A program made the translations under genes and the position numbers. From positions 4,532 through 68,531 of the forward strand of contig UQZL01000008.1 in NCBI GenBank assembly GCA_900545605.1: a stretch of 64,000 nucleotides of DNA, given 5' to 3'. This document shows positions 41,033 to 50,135 of the stretch, in pieces (the stretch's first letter is position 1; every line of letters begins with the position of its first letter). This stretch comes from an uncultured Collinsella sp. (GTDB lineage: Bacteria; Actinomycetota; Coriobacteriia; Coriobacteriales; Coriobacteriaceae). The notes under the pieces were generated by a model. That model worked only from the letters and a program-made list of their open reading frames with translations, was not told where the DNA came from and searched no databases.

Positions 41033-42300
41033 GCGAGCTCCTCTTCAAAGTTGTCGATCAGGTTGTTGCCCAGGCGGACGACGGCGGCGCGGGTGCGCTC
41101 GTCGGTCGCGGAAAGCGCGGCGTCCTCCAGCTTGGCGCGGACGAACAGGTCCTCGGCGGCGTTTTGGTCAAGGCCGCGGCAGGCGAGGTAGAACAGTTGC
41201 TCGTCGCGGACGTGGCCGATGGTGGCTCCGTGGTTGCCGGCGACGTCGTCCTCGTCGCAGAGAATGACGGGAACGGTCTTGTTGTCGACGCCCTTGTTGG
41301 CCAAAAGCACCGTCTCGCGCTCGGTGCCGGTTGCACCCTTGCAACCGTGCACGAGGTCGATGGTGCCGCGGTAGACCTTCTTGGACGTGCCGGTCAGCAC
41401 GCCGTTGGCGTCGATCTCGCACTCGGTCTTGCGACCGCGGTGGCGCAGCTCGTAGTTAAAGTCGCGCACCTGCTCTCGGGCGCCCAGGTAGTCAGTATCG
41501 ATGGTGACCTTGGCGGTATCGCCCAGCAGGTCGCCGGCAAGGCCGGTGGCGCTGGCGCCGGCACCCAGGACGGTGTGCTGCACGTTGACGCGCGCGCCCT
41601 CGTCCAGGAACAGGCCGGTGTCGTCGAGCGCGATCCAGCTATCGTCGAGCGTCTGCGTGCAGGTCACGTTGACGGTGGCGTACTCGTGGGCGCACACGCG
41701 TAGCACGGATCCCACGACGCCTTGGCCGGCAACGGGAGAGTCCAGGGCAATAAGCAGATCGAGCGTCGACTGGGGACGGGCGACGACGTCGATGGCGGCG
41801 ATGGCCGCGGCTGCATCGACACCGCTCACGCGCACGGTAACCGTGGCGTGCTTGTATGCGGGCACATCGATGACGATGCGCTTGGTGGCGTGGTCGGCCA
41901 AGTAGGTGTAGGCAGCCTCGCCCATGCCGGTCTCGAAGGCTTCAGCAGGGGAGAGCTCCTCCTCGAGCTTGATGGCACCGGCCTGGTAGATGGAGGTGGC
42001 GGGTACGTCAAGCTCGGTCTCGGGCGTGATGCGGGCGCGGTCGGCGGCGTCGCCGGGGGCGGAGGCGCGGCGCTCGGGGAAGCGCTCGGCCATGGCGTCC
42101 ATGGCGGCGTTAAATGCGTCGGCAGCGCCGCGGAACTGCTCGTCCAAGCCCTCGACCTTAACAGCCTCGGTGGGAGCGGCGGCAAGCTCGTCAGAGAGCT
42201 CGAGCTTGGTCTGGTTCATCTTCAGCCAACCCCAAGTGGCAGCTGGCATCGCATTGACCTGCTCAAGGGTGGTAGCAGCGGTGTTCGTGGTCTGGTTCAT
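41029..42300 (-). CDS. sufD: Fe-S cluster assembly protein SufD
   Basis: Component of the SufBC2D scaffold, 423 residues. The C-terminal half has the SufB/D beta-helix core with YRGTIDLVHGCKGATGTERETVL near residue 315 and the signature CDEDDVAGNHGATIGHV...LFYLACRGL near 353-380. The N-terminal third is variable, as usual. The start overlaps the sufB stop by one base (TAATG) and its end overlaps sufS by four, so the operon is tightly coupled. Confidence 0.93.
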   Translation of the reverse strand: MNQTTNTAATTLEQVNAMPAATWGWLKMNQTKLELSDELAAAPTEAVKVEGLDEQFRGAADAFNAAMDAMAERFPERRASAPGDAADRARITPETELDVPATSIYQAGAIKLEEELSPAEAFETGMGEAAYTYLADHATKRIVIDVPAYKHATVTVRVSGVDAAAAIAAIDVVARPQSTLDLLIALDSPVAGQGVVGSVLRVCAHEYATVNVTCTQTLDDSWIALDDTGLFLDEGARVNVQHTVLGAGASATGLAGDLLGDTAKVTIDTDYLGAREQVRDFNYELRHRGRKTECEIDANGVLTGTSKKVYRGTIDLVHGCKGATGTERETVLLANKGVDNKTVPVILCDEDDVAGNHGATIGHVRDEQLFYLACRGLDQNAAEDLFVRAKLEDAALSATDERTRAAVVRLGNNLIDNFEEELA

Positions 42301-43712
42301 TATCCGATCGCTCCTTCCATCTCGAGCTTGATCAGGTTGTTCATCTCGACGGCGTACTCCAGCGGCAGCTCCTTGGAAACCGGGTTGGCAAAGCCGTTGA
42401 CGATCATGGTACGGGCTTCTTCCTCCGAGATACCGCGGCTCATCAGGTAGAACACCTTATCGTCGCCGATGCGGCCGATGGTGGCCTCGTGGCCGATGTC
42501 GACGTTCTTGGCGCGGATGTCCATGGCCGGAATAGTGTCGGAGCGGCTTTGGTCGTCGAGCATCAGCGACTGGCAGCTCACGGTTGCCTTGGAGCCCTCG
42601 GCCTTGGGCGTGGCCACGATGGAGCTGCGGAAGGTCTGAATGCCGCCACTCTTGGAGATGCCCTTGGTCTCGACGGTTGCCGAGGTATCGGGTGCGTTGA
42701 GCACGACCTTGCAGCCGGTGTCGAGGTTTTGACCGGCGCCGGCAAAGGTGATGCCGGTAAAGCTGGAACGGGCGCGGCGGCCGTTGAGCACGCTCATGGG
42801 GTAGAGGTAGCCCACGTGGCTGCCGAAGGAGCCGCTGATCCACTCGATGTCGCCGTCCTCGTCCACGCGCGCACGCTTGGTGTTGAGGTTGTACATGTTC
42901 TTGGACCAGTTCTCGATGGTCGAGTAGCGCAGGTGCGCGCGCTTGCCCACAAAGAGCTCGACGGCGCCGGCGTGGAGGTTTGCCACGTTGTACTTGGGCG
43001 CGGAGCAACCCTCAATGAAGTGCAGATCGGCATCGTCTTCGACGATGATGAGCGTGTGCTCAAACTGGCCGGCGCCCTTGGCGTTAAGGCGGAAGTAGCT
43101 CTGCAGCGGGAAGTCGAGTTTGGTGCCCTTGGGCACGTAGACAAACGAGCCGCCCGACCACACGGCACCGTGCAGGGCCGCAAACTTGTGGTCGGTGGGC
43201 GGGATGAGCGTCATGAACTTCTCGTGGATGAGCGGCTCCCACTGCGGGTCGTGCAGGGCCTCCTCGATGCCGGAATAGACGATGCCCATCTTAGACGCTG
43301 TGTCCTGCATGTTGTGGTAGACGAGCTCGGAGTCGTACTGCGCGCCGACGCCCGCCAGGTAGCTACGCTCGGCCTCGGGGATGCCCAGGCGCTCAAAGGT
43401 GCTCTTGATGTCGTCGGGCACCGACTCCCAGTCGTGCTTTTGGTCGGTGTTGGGTTTGACGTAGGTGACGATGTTGTCCATGTTCAGGCCCTCGATGGAG
43501 GGACCCCACGTCGGGTCGGGGAAGCGGTTGAAGATCTCGAGGGACTTTAAGCGCAGGTCGAGCATCCACTGCGGCTCGTCCTTCTTGGCGCTGATCTCGC
43601 GCACGATGTCAGGCGTGATGCCGGCGTCGAGGCGCTCGAATCCCTCCTCGCCATAGGTGAAGTCGTAGAGGCTGCGGTCGATGTCCGCGACCTCGGTGCG
43701 GTTCTTGGTCAT
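42300..43712 (-). CDS. sufB: Fe-S cluster assembly protein SufB
   Basis: Main scaffold subunit of SufBC2D, 470 residues, the standard length. Conserved blocks: YGEEGFERLDAGIT near residue 20, SGGSFVYVPKG near 170, HFIEGCSAPKYNVANLHAGAVEL near 228 with a conserved cysteine, and the C-terminal IRAKNVDIGHEATIGRIGDDKVFYLMSRG near 405-435. ATG 43712 follows a GGGGCGACGC stretch with a weak Shine-Dalgarno. It is 12 bases downstream of sufC. Confidence 0.96.
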   Translation of the reverse strand: MTKNRTEVADIDRSLYDFTYGEEGFERLDAGITPDIVREISAKKDEPQWMLDLRLKSLEIFNRFPDPTWGPSIEGLNMDNIVTYVKPNTDQKHDWESVPDDIKSTFERLGIPEAERSYLAGVGAQYDSELVYHNMQDTASKMGIVYSGIEEALHDPQWEPLIHEKFMTLIPPTDHKFAALHGAVWSGGSFVYVPKGTKLDFPLQSYFRLNAKGAGQFEHTLIIVEDDADLHFIEGCSAPKYNVANLHAGAVELFVGKRAHLRYSTIENWSKNMYNLNTKRARVDEDGDIEWISGSFGSHVGYLYPMSVLNGRRARSSFTGITFAGAGQNLDTGCKVVLNAPDTSATVETKGISKSGGIQTFRSSIVATPKAEGSKATVSCQSLMLDDQSRSDTIPAMDIRAKNVDIGHEATIGRIGDDKVFYLMSRGISEEEARTMIVNGFANPVSKELPLEYAVEMNNLIKLEMEGAIG

Positions 43713-43724
43713 TGCGTCGCCCCT

Positions 43725-44525
43725 TTACGCCTGCTGCTCGGCAGCGGCGGCCTCGGCCTGGGCGCGCTGCTCGGCGGCCTCGCGCTCGAAGGTCTCAAAG
43801 CCGTTCTTGTCGATCCAGGGGATGAGCGAGGCGTCGTCCTCGCGCACGATGTGGCCCTTGACCATAACGTGGACGCGGTCGACATCCAGGTGCTCCAGGA
43901 TGCGCGTGTTGTGCGTGATGATGAGCATGGAGCCGTCGCAGCTCTTGCGGTAGGCGTCCATGCCATGGCTGACGGTGGAAAGGGCGTCGACGTCCAGGCC
44001 GGAGTCGGTTTCGTCCAGGATGGCGAGCTTGGGCTGCAGCAACAGGAGCTGGAGCATCTCGACCTTCTTCTTCTCGCCGCCCGAGAAGCCCACGCCCAGC
44101 TCGCGGTTGAGATAGGCGGTATCCATGTTGAGCTCGGCCGCGAGTTCCTTGACGCGACGGCGGAATTCCTTGCCCTTCATCTCCAGGCCGGGGCGGCCGG
44201 CGATGCTGGCGCGCAAAAAGCTCGACAGCGGCACGCCCGGGATCTCGACCGGGGCCTGGAAACTCAAGAACAGGCCGGCGCGCGAACGCTTGTCGGTGGT
44301 GAGCTCGGTGATATCCTGGCCGTCAAAGACGATGCGGCCGTCGTTGACCGTGTAAACGGGGTCGCCCATGACCAGGTGGCCGAGGGTAGACTTGCCAGCG
44401 CCGTTGGGACCCATCAACACGTGGGTCTCGCCGGCGGCGACGTTGAGGTTGACGTTGTGGAGGATGGTCTTCTCGTCCACGGAGGCGGTCAGACCTTCGA
44501 TGGAAAGCAGCGGATTTGCGCTCAT
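43725..44525 (-). CDS. sufC: Fe-S cluster assembly ATPase SufC
   Basis: ABC-type ATPase of the SufBC2D complex, cytoplasmic, 266 residues. Walker A is GPNGAGKST (39-47); the Q-loop is in LFLSFQAPVEIPG near 90; the ABC signature is GFSGGEKKKVEMLQ near 148; Walker B is LAILDETDSGLDVDAL near 170; and the H-loop is in IITHNTRIL near 207. The C-terminal ~20 residues are an extra Ala/Glu/Gln tail. The start is ATG 44525 behind GAGAGGGA; a frame extending to 44555 lacks a site. It is the first gene of sufCBDSU. Confidence 0.96.
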   Translation of the reverse strand: MSANPLLSIEGLTASVDEKTILHNVNLNVAAGETHVLMGPNGAGKSTLGHLVMGDPVYTVNDGRIVFDGQDITELTTDKRSRAGLFLSFQAPVEIPGVPLSSFLRASIAGRPGLEMKGKEFRRRVKELAAELNMDTAYLNRELGVGFSGGEKKKVEMLQLLLLQPKLAILDETDSGLDVDALSTVSHGMDAYRKSCDGSMLIITHNTRILEHLDVDRVHVMVKGHIVREDDASLIPWIDKNGFETFEREAAEQRAQAEAAAAEQQA

Positions 44526-44589
44526 GCTGTCCCTCTCTGTATATGGTGTACTCATAGGTGTACTAAACCCTAGGAATCTTCTCGGAATA

Positions 44590-44617
44590 AAGTTACTATG
44601 GGTTCGGCGTTAGTCAA
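44590..44617 (-). promoter_or_regulatory. Putative suf operon promoter
   Basis: On the minus strand, TTGACT (44617-44612) and TAACTT (44595-44590) are separated by 16 bases, about 65 bases before the sufC start. The -35 is good and the -10 only fair. Confidence 0.4.
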
Positions 44618-44654
44618 GGGAAAACCCGACTAATCCACTCGACTTTTTAGATGT

Positions 44655-44724
44655 GGGACATAATAATCAGGTTTGTTTGCCCCGCGTGCATAGGATTTGG
44701 GACAAATAGGCCTGATTTTGTCCC
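44655..44724. repeat. Two GGGACAAA-type palindromes in the suf/rrf2 divergent region
   Basis: A degenerate copy (GGGACATAATAATCAG...TTTGCCCC, 44655-44683) and a good copy (GGGACAAA at 44699, TTTGTCCC ending 44724) lie between sufC and the rrf2 gene. Their spacing and palindromic form would suit regulator binding, but the third copy at 39270-39298 is at a 3' end, so they may instead be dispersed repeats. Confidence 0.65.
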
Positions 44725-44745
44725 AGGAACAACGGGAGGGTAGGT

Positions 44746-45177
44746 ATGCTCATTTCTTCTAAGGGCCGCTATGCCCTCCGGCTGATGATCTATATCGCGG
44801 CGCTGGGCGACGCCGAGGGCAAGATTGCCTTGCGCGAGGTTGCCGACCGCGAGCATATCTCGCAAAAGTATTTGGAGCAGCTGGTGCGTCCGCTTATGAA
44901 GGCGGGCCTGCTTAAGAGCGTGCGTGGCAAGGGCGGCGGCTACATGATGGCCAAGGATCCGGCCGAGGTGCGTGCTGGCGACATCCTGCGCGCTGTCGAG
45001 GGCAGCACGGCGCCCGTGGCGTGCGACGGCATCGACAACAGCTGCACCCGCAGCGATTTGTGCTCGACCGTCAAGTTCTGGCGCGGTCTGGACGACGTGA
45101 TCGAAAAGTACGTCGACGGCGTGACGTTGGCCGACCTGGCCGCCGTCCCCGAGATTAACTTCGACATCAAACTGTAG
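44746..45177 (+). CDS. Rrf2-family Fe-S-sensing transcriptional regulator (SufR/IscR-like)
   Basis: A 143-residue winged-helix regulator. The helix-turn-helix covers about residues 28-60 (LREVADREHISQKYLEQLVRPL), the wing has RGKGGGY, and three cysteines at 93, 100 and 106 match the spacing of the [2Fe-2S] ligands of IscR (92, 98, 104). The ATG at 44746 follows GGGAGGGT. It is divergent from sufC, so it most likely senses Fe-S status and controls suf. The operators may be the palindromes just upstream. Confidence 0.88.
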   Translation: MLISSKGRYALRLMIYIAALGDAEGKIALREVADREHISQKYLEQLVRPLMKAGLLKSVRGKGGGYMMAKDPAEVRAGDILRAVEGSTAPVACDGIDNSCTRSDLCSTVKFWRGLDDVIEKYVDGVTLADLAAVPEINFDIKL

Positions 45178-45316
45178 GTTGAGCGCAATTCCTTAAGATT
45201 TCGCGGAGGGTTGTTGCCGTTTACCGAGGGGTTGTTGTGCAACAACGGGCGAGCTGCAATACTTATTCTCATCTTTGCAAACTGCACTTTAACTACACCA
45301 ATGCAGGGAGGATTTT

Positions 45317-47092
45317 ATGCAGCCCAAGCATTCCGCGATTGTCGCGGGCCTGACGCTGGCGCTTTCGTTTGGCGCCGTTTCCGCGCCGGCACCCGCCGCT
45401 GCCGAGGAGCCCACGCCGGGCGTTGCCTCGGATGCCACCGATATCGATAAGGGTCTCTACACCCAGCAGTCCTTCTCGGGCGTGCTGAGGTCGGTCCAGG
45501 GCGTTTCGTTTGTCAACGTGACTCCCGAGATGAAGTACTTTACCAAGTACGAGAGCCATGGCAACTACAACCAGGGCTTCTCGTATGGCGACGGTTATAA
45601 CGCGCTGGGCTATTACCAGTTCGACCGGCGTTGGTCGCTCATCCCGTTTATGAAGCAGGCCTACAACTACAACCCCGAAAAATACAGCATGCTCAAGGAT
45701 GCGATTGATCGCGGCAGCGAGATTTCTAACGCGAGCAATGCTATGTACGAGAACGGCCAGCTCACCGAGCTGGGCTATATCGCGCAGGATGCCTTCCAAG
45801 GCGCGTACAACACCGATCCTGTTGAGTTCTCAGCACTTCAGGATGCGTATGCGTACAACTCGTACTATGCGGTGACCGAGGCGTGGCTCAAGAGCGGCCT
45901 GGGTATTGATATTTCGGGCCGCGCCGATTGCGTCAAGGGCATGGTGTGGAGCATTACCAACATGTGCGGCACCGGTGGCTGCAGGGACTTTTTCCGCTGG
46001 GCGAATCTTTCCAACGATATGTCCGACCGCGAGTTTGTGACGGCGCTCTCCAATAGCGTGGCCAACAATGTCGCCACTAAGTTTTCGAGTCAGCCCCAGT
46101 ATCATGAGGGCTGGAAGAATCGTTATAAGAATGAGCTGAAGGACTGCTTGGTTTTTATCGCCGAGGATGAGGCTGCCGCTGCGACGCCCGTGCAGCCCGA
46201 GCCTACGCCGGCGCCCTCGCCGACACCTGATTCGAATGACGACTCGAGTGACGATGCCAACGATGACAGGATGGATGCGCCCTCGACCGATGCTGACGGT
46301 AATGGCTCTGCTGGTGGCACTACCAACGACGGCTCTACCTCGAACGGCTCCGATTCGAACGGCTCTGCTGCGGGCGATTCGTCTTCAAGCTCTGCCGGCA
46401 ATACGGACAGCGACGCTTCTGGTTCGACCGGCGCTGGCACCTCTAACTCATCCACCGGCTCGAGCGATTCGTCCGTTGACACCGGCTCTAACAACGGCTC
46501 CGGCTCTGACGCAACCCCTGATTCCGATGCTTCCAAGGACGACTCGAATAAGGCGCCGGACGCTCCCGTTGCTTCGCCGGACAAGAAGCCTTCTTTCTCC
46601 GTGCAGCTTGGTTCTACGCTGGGCTCTTCGCTGATGGCTGGCGTCAATAATGGCTCGACTCAGAACAAGGACAACTCTGATCAGGTTTCCACGGAAAAGA
46701 CCGAGGCCGCAAAGGGCGACTCCAAGGACAAGGCTTCCGAGAAGGCTGAATCCGATAAGGGTCCTAGCTCTGATGAGAAGGGCGACAAATCCGCTCAGAA
46801 GAAGGACGAGAACAAGGACAAGACCGAGGACGGAAAGCAGCAGGGCGAGGACGGCGGTAAGGGCAACACCGACAACCAGGTCCAGGAGCAAAATGACTCC
46901 AAAACGGTGACCACTACGACCACCACAACCAAGTCATCTGGCGGCAATATGCCCAAGACGGGCGATCTGATTGTGATGGCGAGCCTTGCCAGCGCGAGCT
47001 TGGCCACGCTGGGCGCTACGTCTATCGTAAGTGGTAAGCATAAGCTCGATCAGCAGAAGAAAGCTTCTGGAGAGGACGACTCTGAGGAGTAG
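45317..47092 (+). CDS. Secreted, sortase-anchored surface protein with lysozyme-like domain
   Basis: A 591-residue cell-wall protein. Residues 1-30 are a signal peptide (GLTLALSFGAVSAPAPAAA). Residues about 70-280 resemble lysozyme-like peptidoglycan hydrolases, with a possible catalytic Glu79 in KYESHGNYNQGFSYGDG followed by NALGYYQFDRRW. Residues about 295-540 are a Ser/Asp/Gly/Lys-rich low-complexity stalk. The C-terminus has MPKTGD near residue 545, then a hydrophobic segment and a charged tail, the layout of a sorting signal with Met in place of the usual Leu of LPXTG. The ATG at 45317 follows AGGGAGGA. Enzyme activity is an inference. Confidence 0.75.
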   Translation: MQPKHSAIVAGLTLALSFGAVSAPAPAAAEEPTPGVASDATDIDKGLYTQQSFSGVLRSVQGVSFVNVTPEMKYFTKYESHGNYNQGFSYGDGYNALGYYQFDRRWSLIPFMKQAYNYNPEKYSMLKDAIDRGSEISNASNAMYENGQLTELGYIAQDAFQGAYNTDPVEFSALQDAYAYNSYYAVTEAWLKSGLGIDISGRADCVKGMVWSITNMCGTGGCRDFFRWANLSNDMSDREFVTALSNSVANNVATKFSSQPQYHEGWKNRYKNELKDCLVFIAEDEAAAATPVQPEPTPAPSPTPDSNDDSSDDANDDRMDAPSTDADGNGSAGGTTNDGSTSNGSDSNGSAAGDSSSSSAGNTDSDASGSTGAGTSNSSTGSSDSSVDTGSNNGSGSDATPDSDASKDDSNKAPDAPVASPDKKPSFSVQLGSTLGSSLMAGVNNGSTQNKDNSDQVSTEKTEAAKGDSKDKASEKAESDKGPSSDEKGDKSAQKKDENKDKTEDGKQQGEDGGKGNTDNQVQEQNDSKTVTTTTTTTKSSGGNMPKTGDLIVMASLASASLATLGATSIVSGKHKLDQQKKASGEDDSEE

Positions 47093-47124
47093 CCTCTTGG
47101 TTGCTAGATAATTAAAGAGTTGGG

Positions 47125-47160
47125 ACGGGGTCCGGTGCGAATGCATCGGGCCCCGTTTTG
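47125..47160 (+). terminator. Terminator after the surface protein gene
   Basis: ACGGGGTCCG (47125-47134) pairs with CGGGCCCCGT (47147-47156) with one G-U pair, followed by TTTTG. Confidence 0.85.
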
Positions 47161-47294
47161 TTGTGCAACGATTAGTTGTGCCCCCTCACACCTCTTGTTG
47201 CTACCGTTGCCCGATATGATCGCGCGGCGGCATCGGTACGCGCGAGGAGGTCATTACAATTGGCACCGTGTTGTGATTTAGGGGGAACGTTTTG

Positions 47295-49091
47295 GTGTCT
47301 GAACAGGCAAATAATGGTTGTGCTGCCGGCTTTGGCGTGCGTTTGATCGGCTGTGCCGACGATGCGGCTTTACCCATTGGCATGCACGACTATGCGGAAG
47401 CTCTTGGTTGCTGCACGCTGGTCGACAAGACCATGTTTATTGCAGATGTGTTGGATTGCGACGCGTCCGTTGTGGTGTGCTGTCGACCCGAGGGTTTTGG
47501 CAAGAGCATGAACTTGTCGATGCTCAGGGCTTTTCTGGAGCGTCCGGCGGTCAGTCGCGCTGGTCAGCGTTTGTTTGCCGATGCTCAGATTTGGGATGCA
47601 GACGGCGGGCGCTATCGGGATGAGTACGCTTGCTATCCGGTGATATCGCTGGACTTTTCTGGCGCTGCGAGGCGTGGCGCCGCTATTGCCGACGTCGTGC
47701 GCGATGCTCTTTCGGGCGAGTGCGCTCGTCTGCTGGCGCTTTTGGAGGCTCCGGATTTAGCTCGAGACAAGGTGCGTCACATCGAACGCGTTGCGCGTGG
47801 CGCGGCGAGCGAGGATGAGGTCGCCTCGGTGCTTGGCGTGCTCATAGAGCTGCTGGAGATTGCCTGCGATGAGCAGGTTGTATTGCTCGTTGATGGGTAC
47901 GATGCGGCGTGGTCTCGCCGTGCGAGCGCGAGGGACGCTTCCGACGCCGATCCGGCAGAACTACTTGACCGTGCGCTGTTTGACGCCATTGCCACTGCGC
48001 GCGATTCGTTGCGGCTGACGTGTCTGATGGGGGAGTGTTCCGGTCCCGCCGAAGCGGCGCTTTCTTCGCGCGGCTGCTCGTATTGTCTGACGACGCCGCT
48101 GTCGGCGTGGTGTGACCGTTGGTTCGGTTTTTCGGATGCCGAGGTCGAGGCTCTGTTGAATCATGCTGGGCGCGAGGAATACCTGGATGATGCGCGTGAA
48201 TGGCTCGAGGGATATCGGTTTGGCAGGGCCTATTGCTCGAGTCCAGAGCGTGTGATCGGTTTTCTGGGCCGAGGCTGCACGGCGCCTGTGCGTGCCGATC
48301 TGTATGGATATGCCGATTGTCTGAGTAGGGTAGTTGCCGGGTGGAATCTCGACCGCCTTTCGGTCTTGTTTGATTTGCTCGAGGCCCATGGGTGCGCTGA
48401 GGTCCCGCTTTGTTTGGGCACTGCAGAGCCAGATGTCTCGCCTGACGATGGCATGTGGACAGCGCTGTATCTGTCCGGTTTTCTCACGACGGATATGACT
48501 GAGGAGCCGGAGCATGGCGATCGCCTCCGTGCTTTGCGATTGCCCAATAACGAGCTTCGCCAGACCTTGCGTCTAGTGATTATTGAGTGGTTTGAGTGCG
48601 CTGCAGAAGACATTCGAGACGTCGATGCGTTTCGCGACGGGCTGTGCCATGGGAACGAGGATACCGTGAGGCGGGCGCTAAGCCGCATCTTAGGAGATGC
48701 GGGAATCGGTGCGACCGACCCAGATGCGCCACTGCCATATCATCTGCTCTTGCAGGGGCTCTGCTTTGGCTTGCCGGGCTATGCCAATCCTGCCTCGAGG
48801 CGAAAGTGTGGCGCGGGTCGCTGCGACATCCAGGTTTTTCCTACGGGCGCCGTGTTCGACATAGCCGATACGATCGGTATGCTCGATGAACGTCCGCTGA
48901 TAACGATCAACATGATGTATGACCCCGGTGTGGATGCGCTGGGCCTGGAATTGCTGGCCGTGCAGGCGCTGCTCGACATAGAGCGCGACGGCATCGACGA
49001 AATCCGTGTGCCGCGCCCCGGCGTGGGTCGCATGCGCTGGGGGTTCGGTTTTGATGGGCAGCATGTGGCTACGGTGTGCCAGCGGCTTTAA
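47295..49091 (+). CDS. Predicted AAA-ATPase-like protein (AAA-ATPase_like/PD-(D/E)XK nuclease type)
   Basis: A 598-residue protein of the widespread gut-bacterial family with an N-terminal AAA-ATPase-like domain and a C-terminal PD-(D/E)XK-like region. The start of the family pattern is visible as TLVDKTMFIADVL near residue 40, followed by RPEGFGKSMNLSMLRAFLE near 63. Most members read RPRRFGKS here, so the P-loop differs at two positions. A Walker B-like VVLLVDGYDAAW lies near 195. The C-terminal region has FDIADTIGMLDERPLITINM and the late GFGFDGQHV segment. GTG 47295 is 8 bases after GGGGGA; TTG 47292 is an alternative. Role unknown. Confidence 0.75.
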   Translation: MSEQANNGCAAGFGVRLIGCADDAALPIGMHDYAEALGCCTLVDKTMFIADVLDCDASVVVCCRPEGFGKSMNLSMLRAFLERPAVSRAGQRLFADAQIWDADGGRYRDEYACYPVISLDFSGAARRGAAIADVVRDALSGECARLLALLEAPDLARDKVRHIERVARGAASEDEVASVLGVLIELLEIACDEQVVLLVDGYDAAWSRRASARDASDADPAELLDRALFDAIATARDSLRLTCLMGECSGPAEAALSSRGCSYCLTTPLSAWCDRWFGFSDAEVEALLNHAGREEYLDDAREWLEGYRFGRAYCSSPERVIGFLGRGCTAPVRADLYGYADCLSRVVAGWNLDRLSVLFDLLEAHGCAEVPLCLGTAEPDVSPDDGMWTALYLSGFLTTDMTEEPEHGDRLRALRLPNNELRQTLRLVIIEWFECAAEDIRDVDAFRDGLCHGNEDTVRRALSRILGDAGIGATDPDAPLPYHLLLQGLCFGLPGYANPASRRKCGAGRCDIQVFPTGAVFDIADTIGMLDERPLITINMMYDPGVDALGLELLAVQALLDIERDGIDEIRVPRPGVGRMRWGFGFDGQHVATVCQRL

Positions 49092-49115
49092 GCGCCGAGG
49101 TGTTTCCGGCTTCCG

Positions 49116-50135
49116 TTACTCGGTGTCCTTCATGGGCGGCATGGGCTTCCAGTTGGGATCCTTGACGATCTTGCGGGCGTCCTTCATGCCTCGGCGCAGC
49201 GCCGGAATACCGGTCTTAAAGCACTTGTCAACGGCAGCCAGGCGAATGAACTCCTTGCAGAAGGTCGCGACGTTGCCCAGACGGAACAGCGCGGGGTGAT
49301 AGTCGCCGTAAATCTGCATGTAGCGGGCCAGATAACCGCGGTTGCGCATGATGTAGTAGCGGTTGGTGTCGCTCGTAGAGTTGAGCTGGCGCTTGCCGGC
49401 GATATCCCAGTTAGAGACAGCGCGGGCACGCTTGAGCACCACGTCGGCAACAACGGCGGCGGGGAAGTGCTGGCTGGCCACGTAGCCGTAGCAGGCATCG
49501 TCGCCGTAGATGAAGAATCGCGCATCCGGCAGGCCGATCTTGTCGACCACGCGGCGCGAGAACAGGCCGCCTTCAAAGCACAACTGGTTCATGGCGCGGT
49601 AGCCCTTGGGGCCCAGGTCCCACTTAGCGATGGGGTTGGGGATACCAAGCGAAAGGATGAGCTGGTACTGCCAAAAGAAGGCGCCGCCGTCAAAGTCCAG
49701 GCGCGAACCCTGGATGACATCGTAGCGGTCGGTCCACTTGGCAAGACGCTCGATGCCTTCGGGGATGACGAGCACGTCGTCGTCCATCACCCAGAACCAC
49801 TGGGCGCCCAGGTCGTAGGCGCATTTGGTGCCGGCGGAGAAGCCACCTGCACCGCCGCCGTTTTCGAGCTGTGGTGCGTAGATGACGCGGTCGGTGCCGC
49901 CCTTCGCGTCGGGCTGTTCGATGTCGGTGCCCCACAGGTTGGCCAGGCGCTCGTTGAATGCGGTGCACATGGCCTCGGTCTCACGCGAATTCTCGTTATC
50001 GACGATCACGATGCGCCAGGGCGCTGCCGTAAGCTCGGTCATGGAGTCGAACAAGTTGGCCAGGAGTTCCTGACGCTTGTACGTAACGACGACGATGGCG
50101 AGCTTATCGATGGGGGCGGGAAGGGTTGAAGGCAT
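49116..50135 (-). CDS. Glycosyltransferase family 2 (GlfT-like)
   Basis: A 339-residue GT-A-fold enzyme. The N-terminal nucleotide-binding strand is LAIVVVTYKRQELLANLFDSM near residue 12, a GGAGGFSAG segment lies near 95-103, and the metal-binding acidic motif is WFWVMDDDVLV near 113-123. A GGLFSRRVVDKIGLPDARFFIYGDDACYGYV region near 185-215 is common to galactofuranosyl- and rhamnosyltransferases. The donor is not certain. The start at ATG 50135 lies 12 bases after AAAGGA. It is the first of six GT2 genes, in opposite direction to the other five. Confidence 0.85.
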   Translation of the reverse strand: MPSTLPAPIDKLAIVVVTYKRQELLANLFDSMTELTAAPWRIVIVDNENSRETEAMCTAFNERLANLWGTDIEQPDAKGGTDRVIYAPQLENGGGAGGFSAGTKCAYDLGAQWFWVMDDDVLVIPEGIERLAKWTDRYDVIQGSRLDFDGGAFFWQYQLILSLGIPNPIAKWDLGPKGYRAMNQLCFEGGLFSRRVVDKIGLPDARFFIYGDDACYGYVASQHFPAAVVADVVLKRARAVSNWDIAGKRQLNSTSDTNRYYIMRNRGYLARYMQIYGDYHPALFRLGNVATFCKEFIRLAAVDKCFKTGIPALRRGMKDARKIVKDPNWKPMPPMKDTE

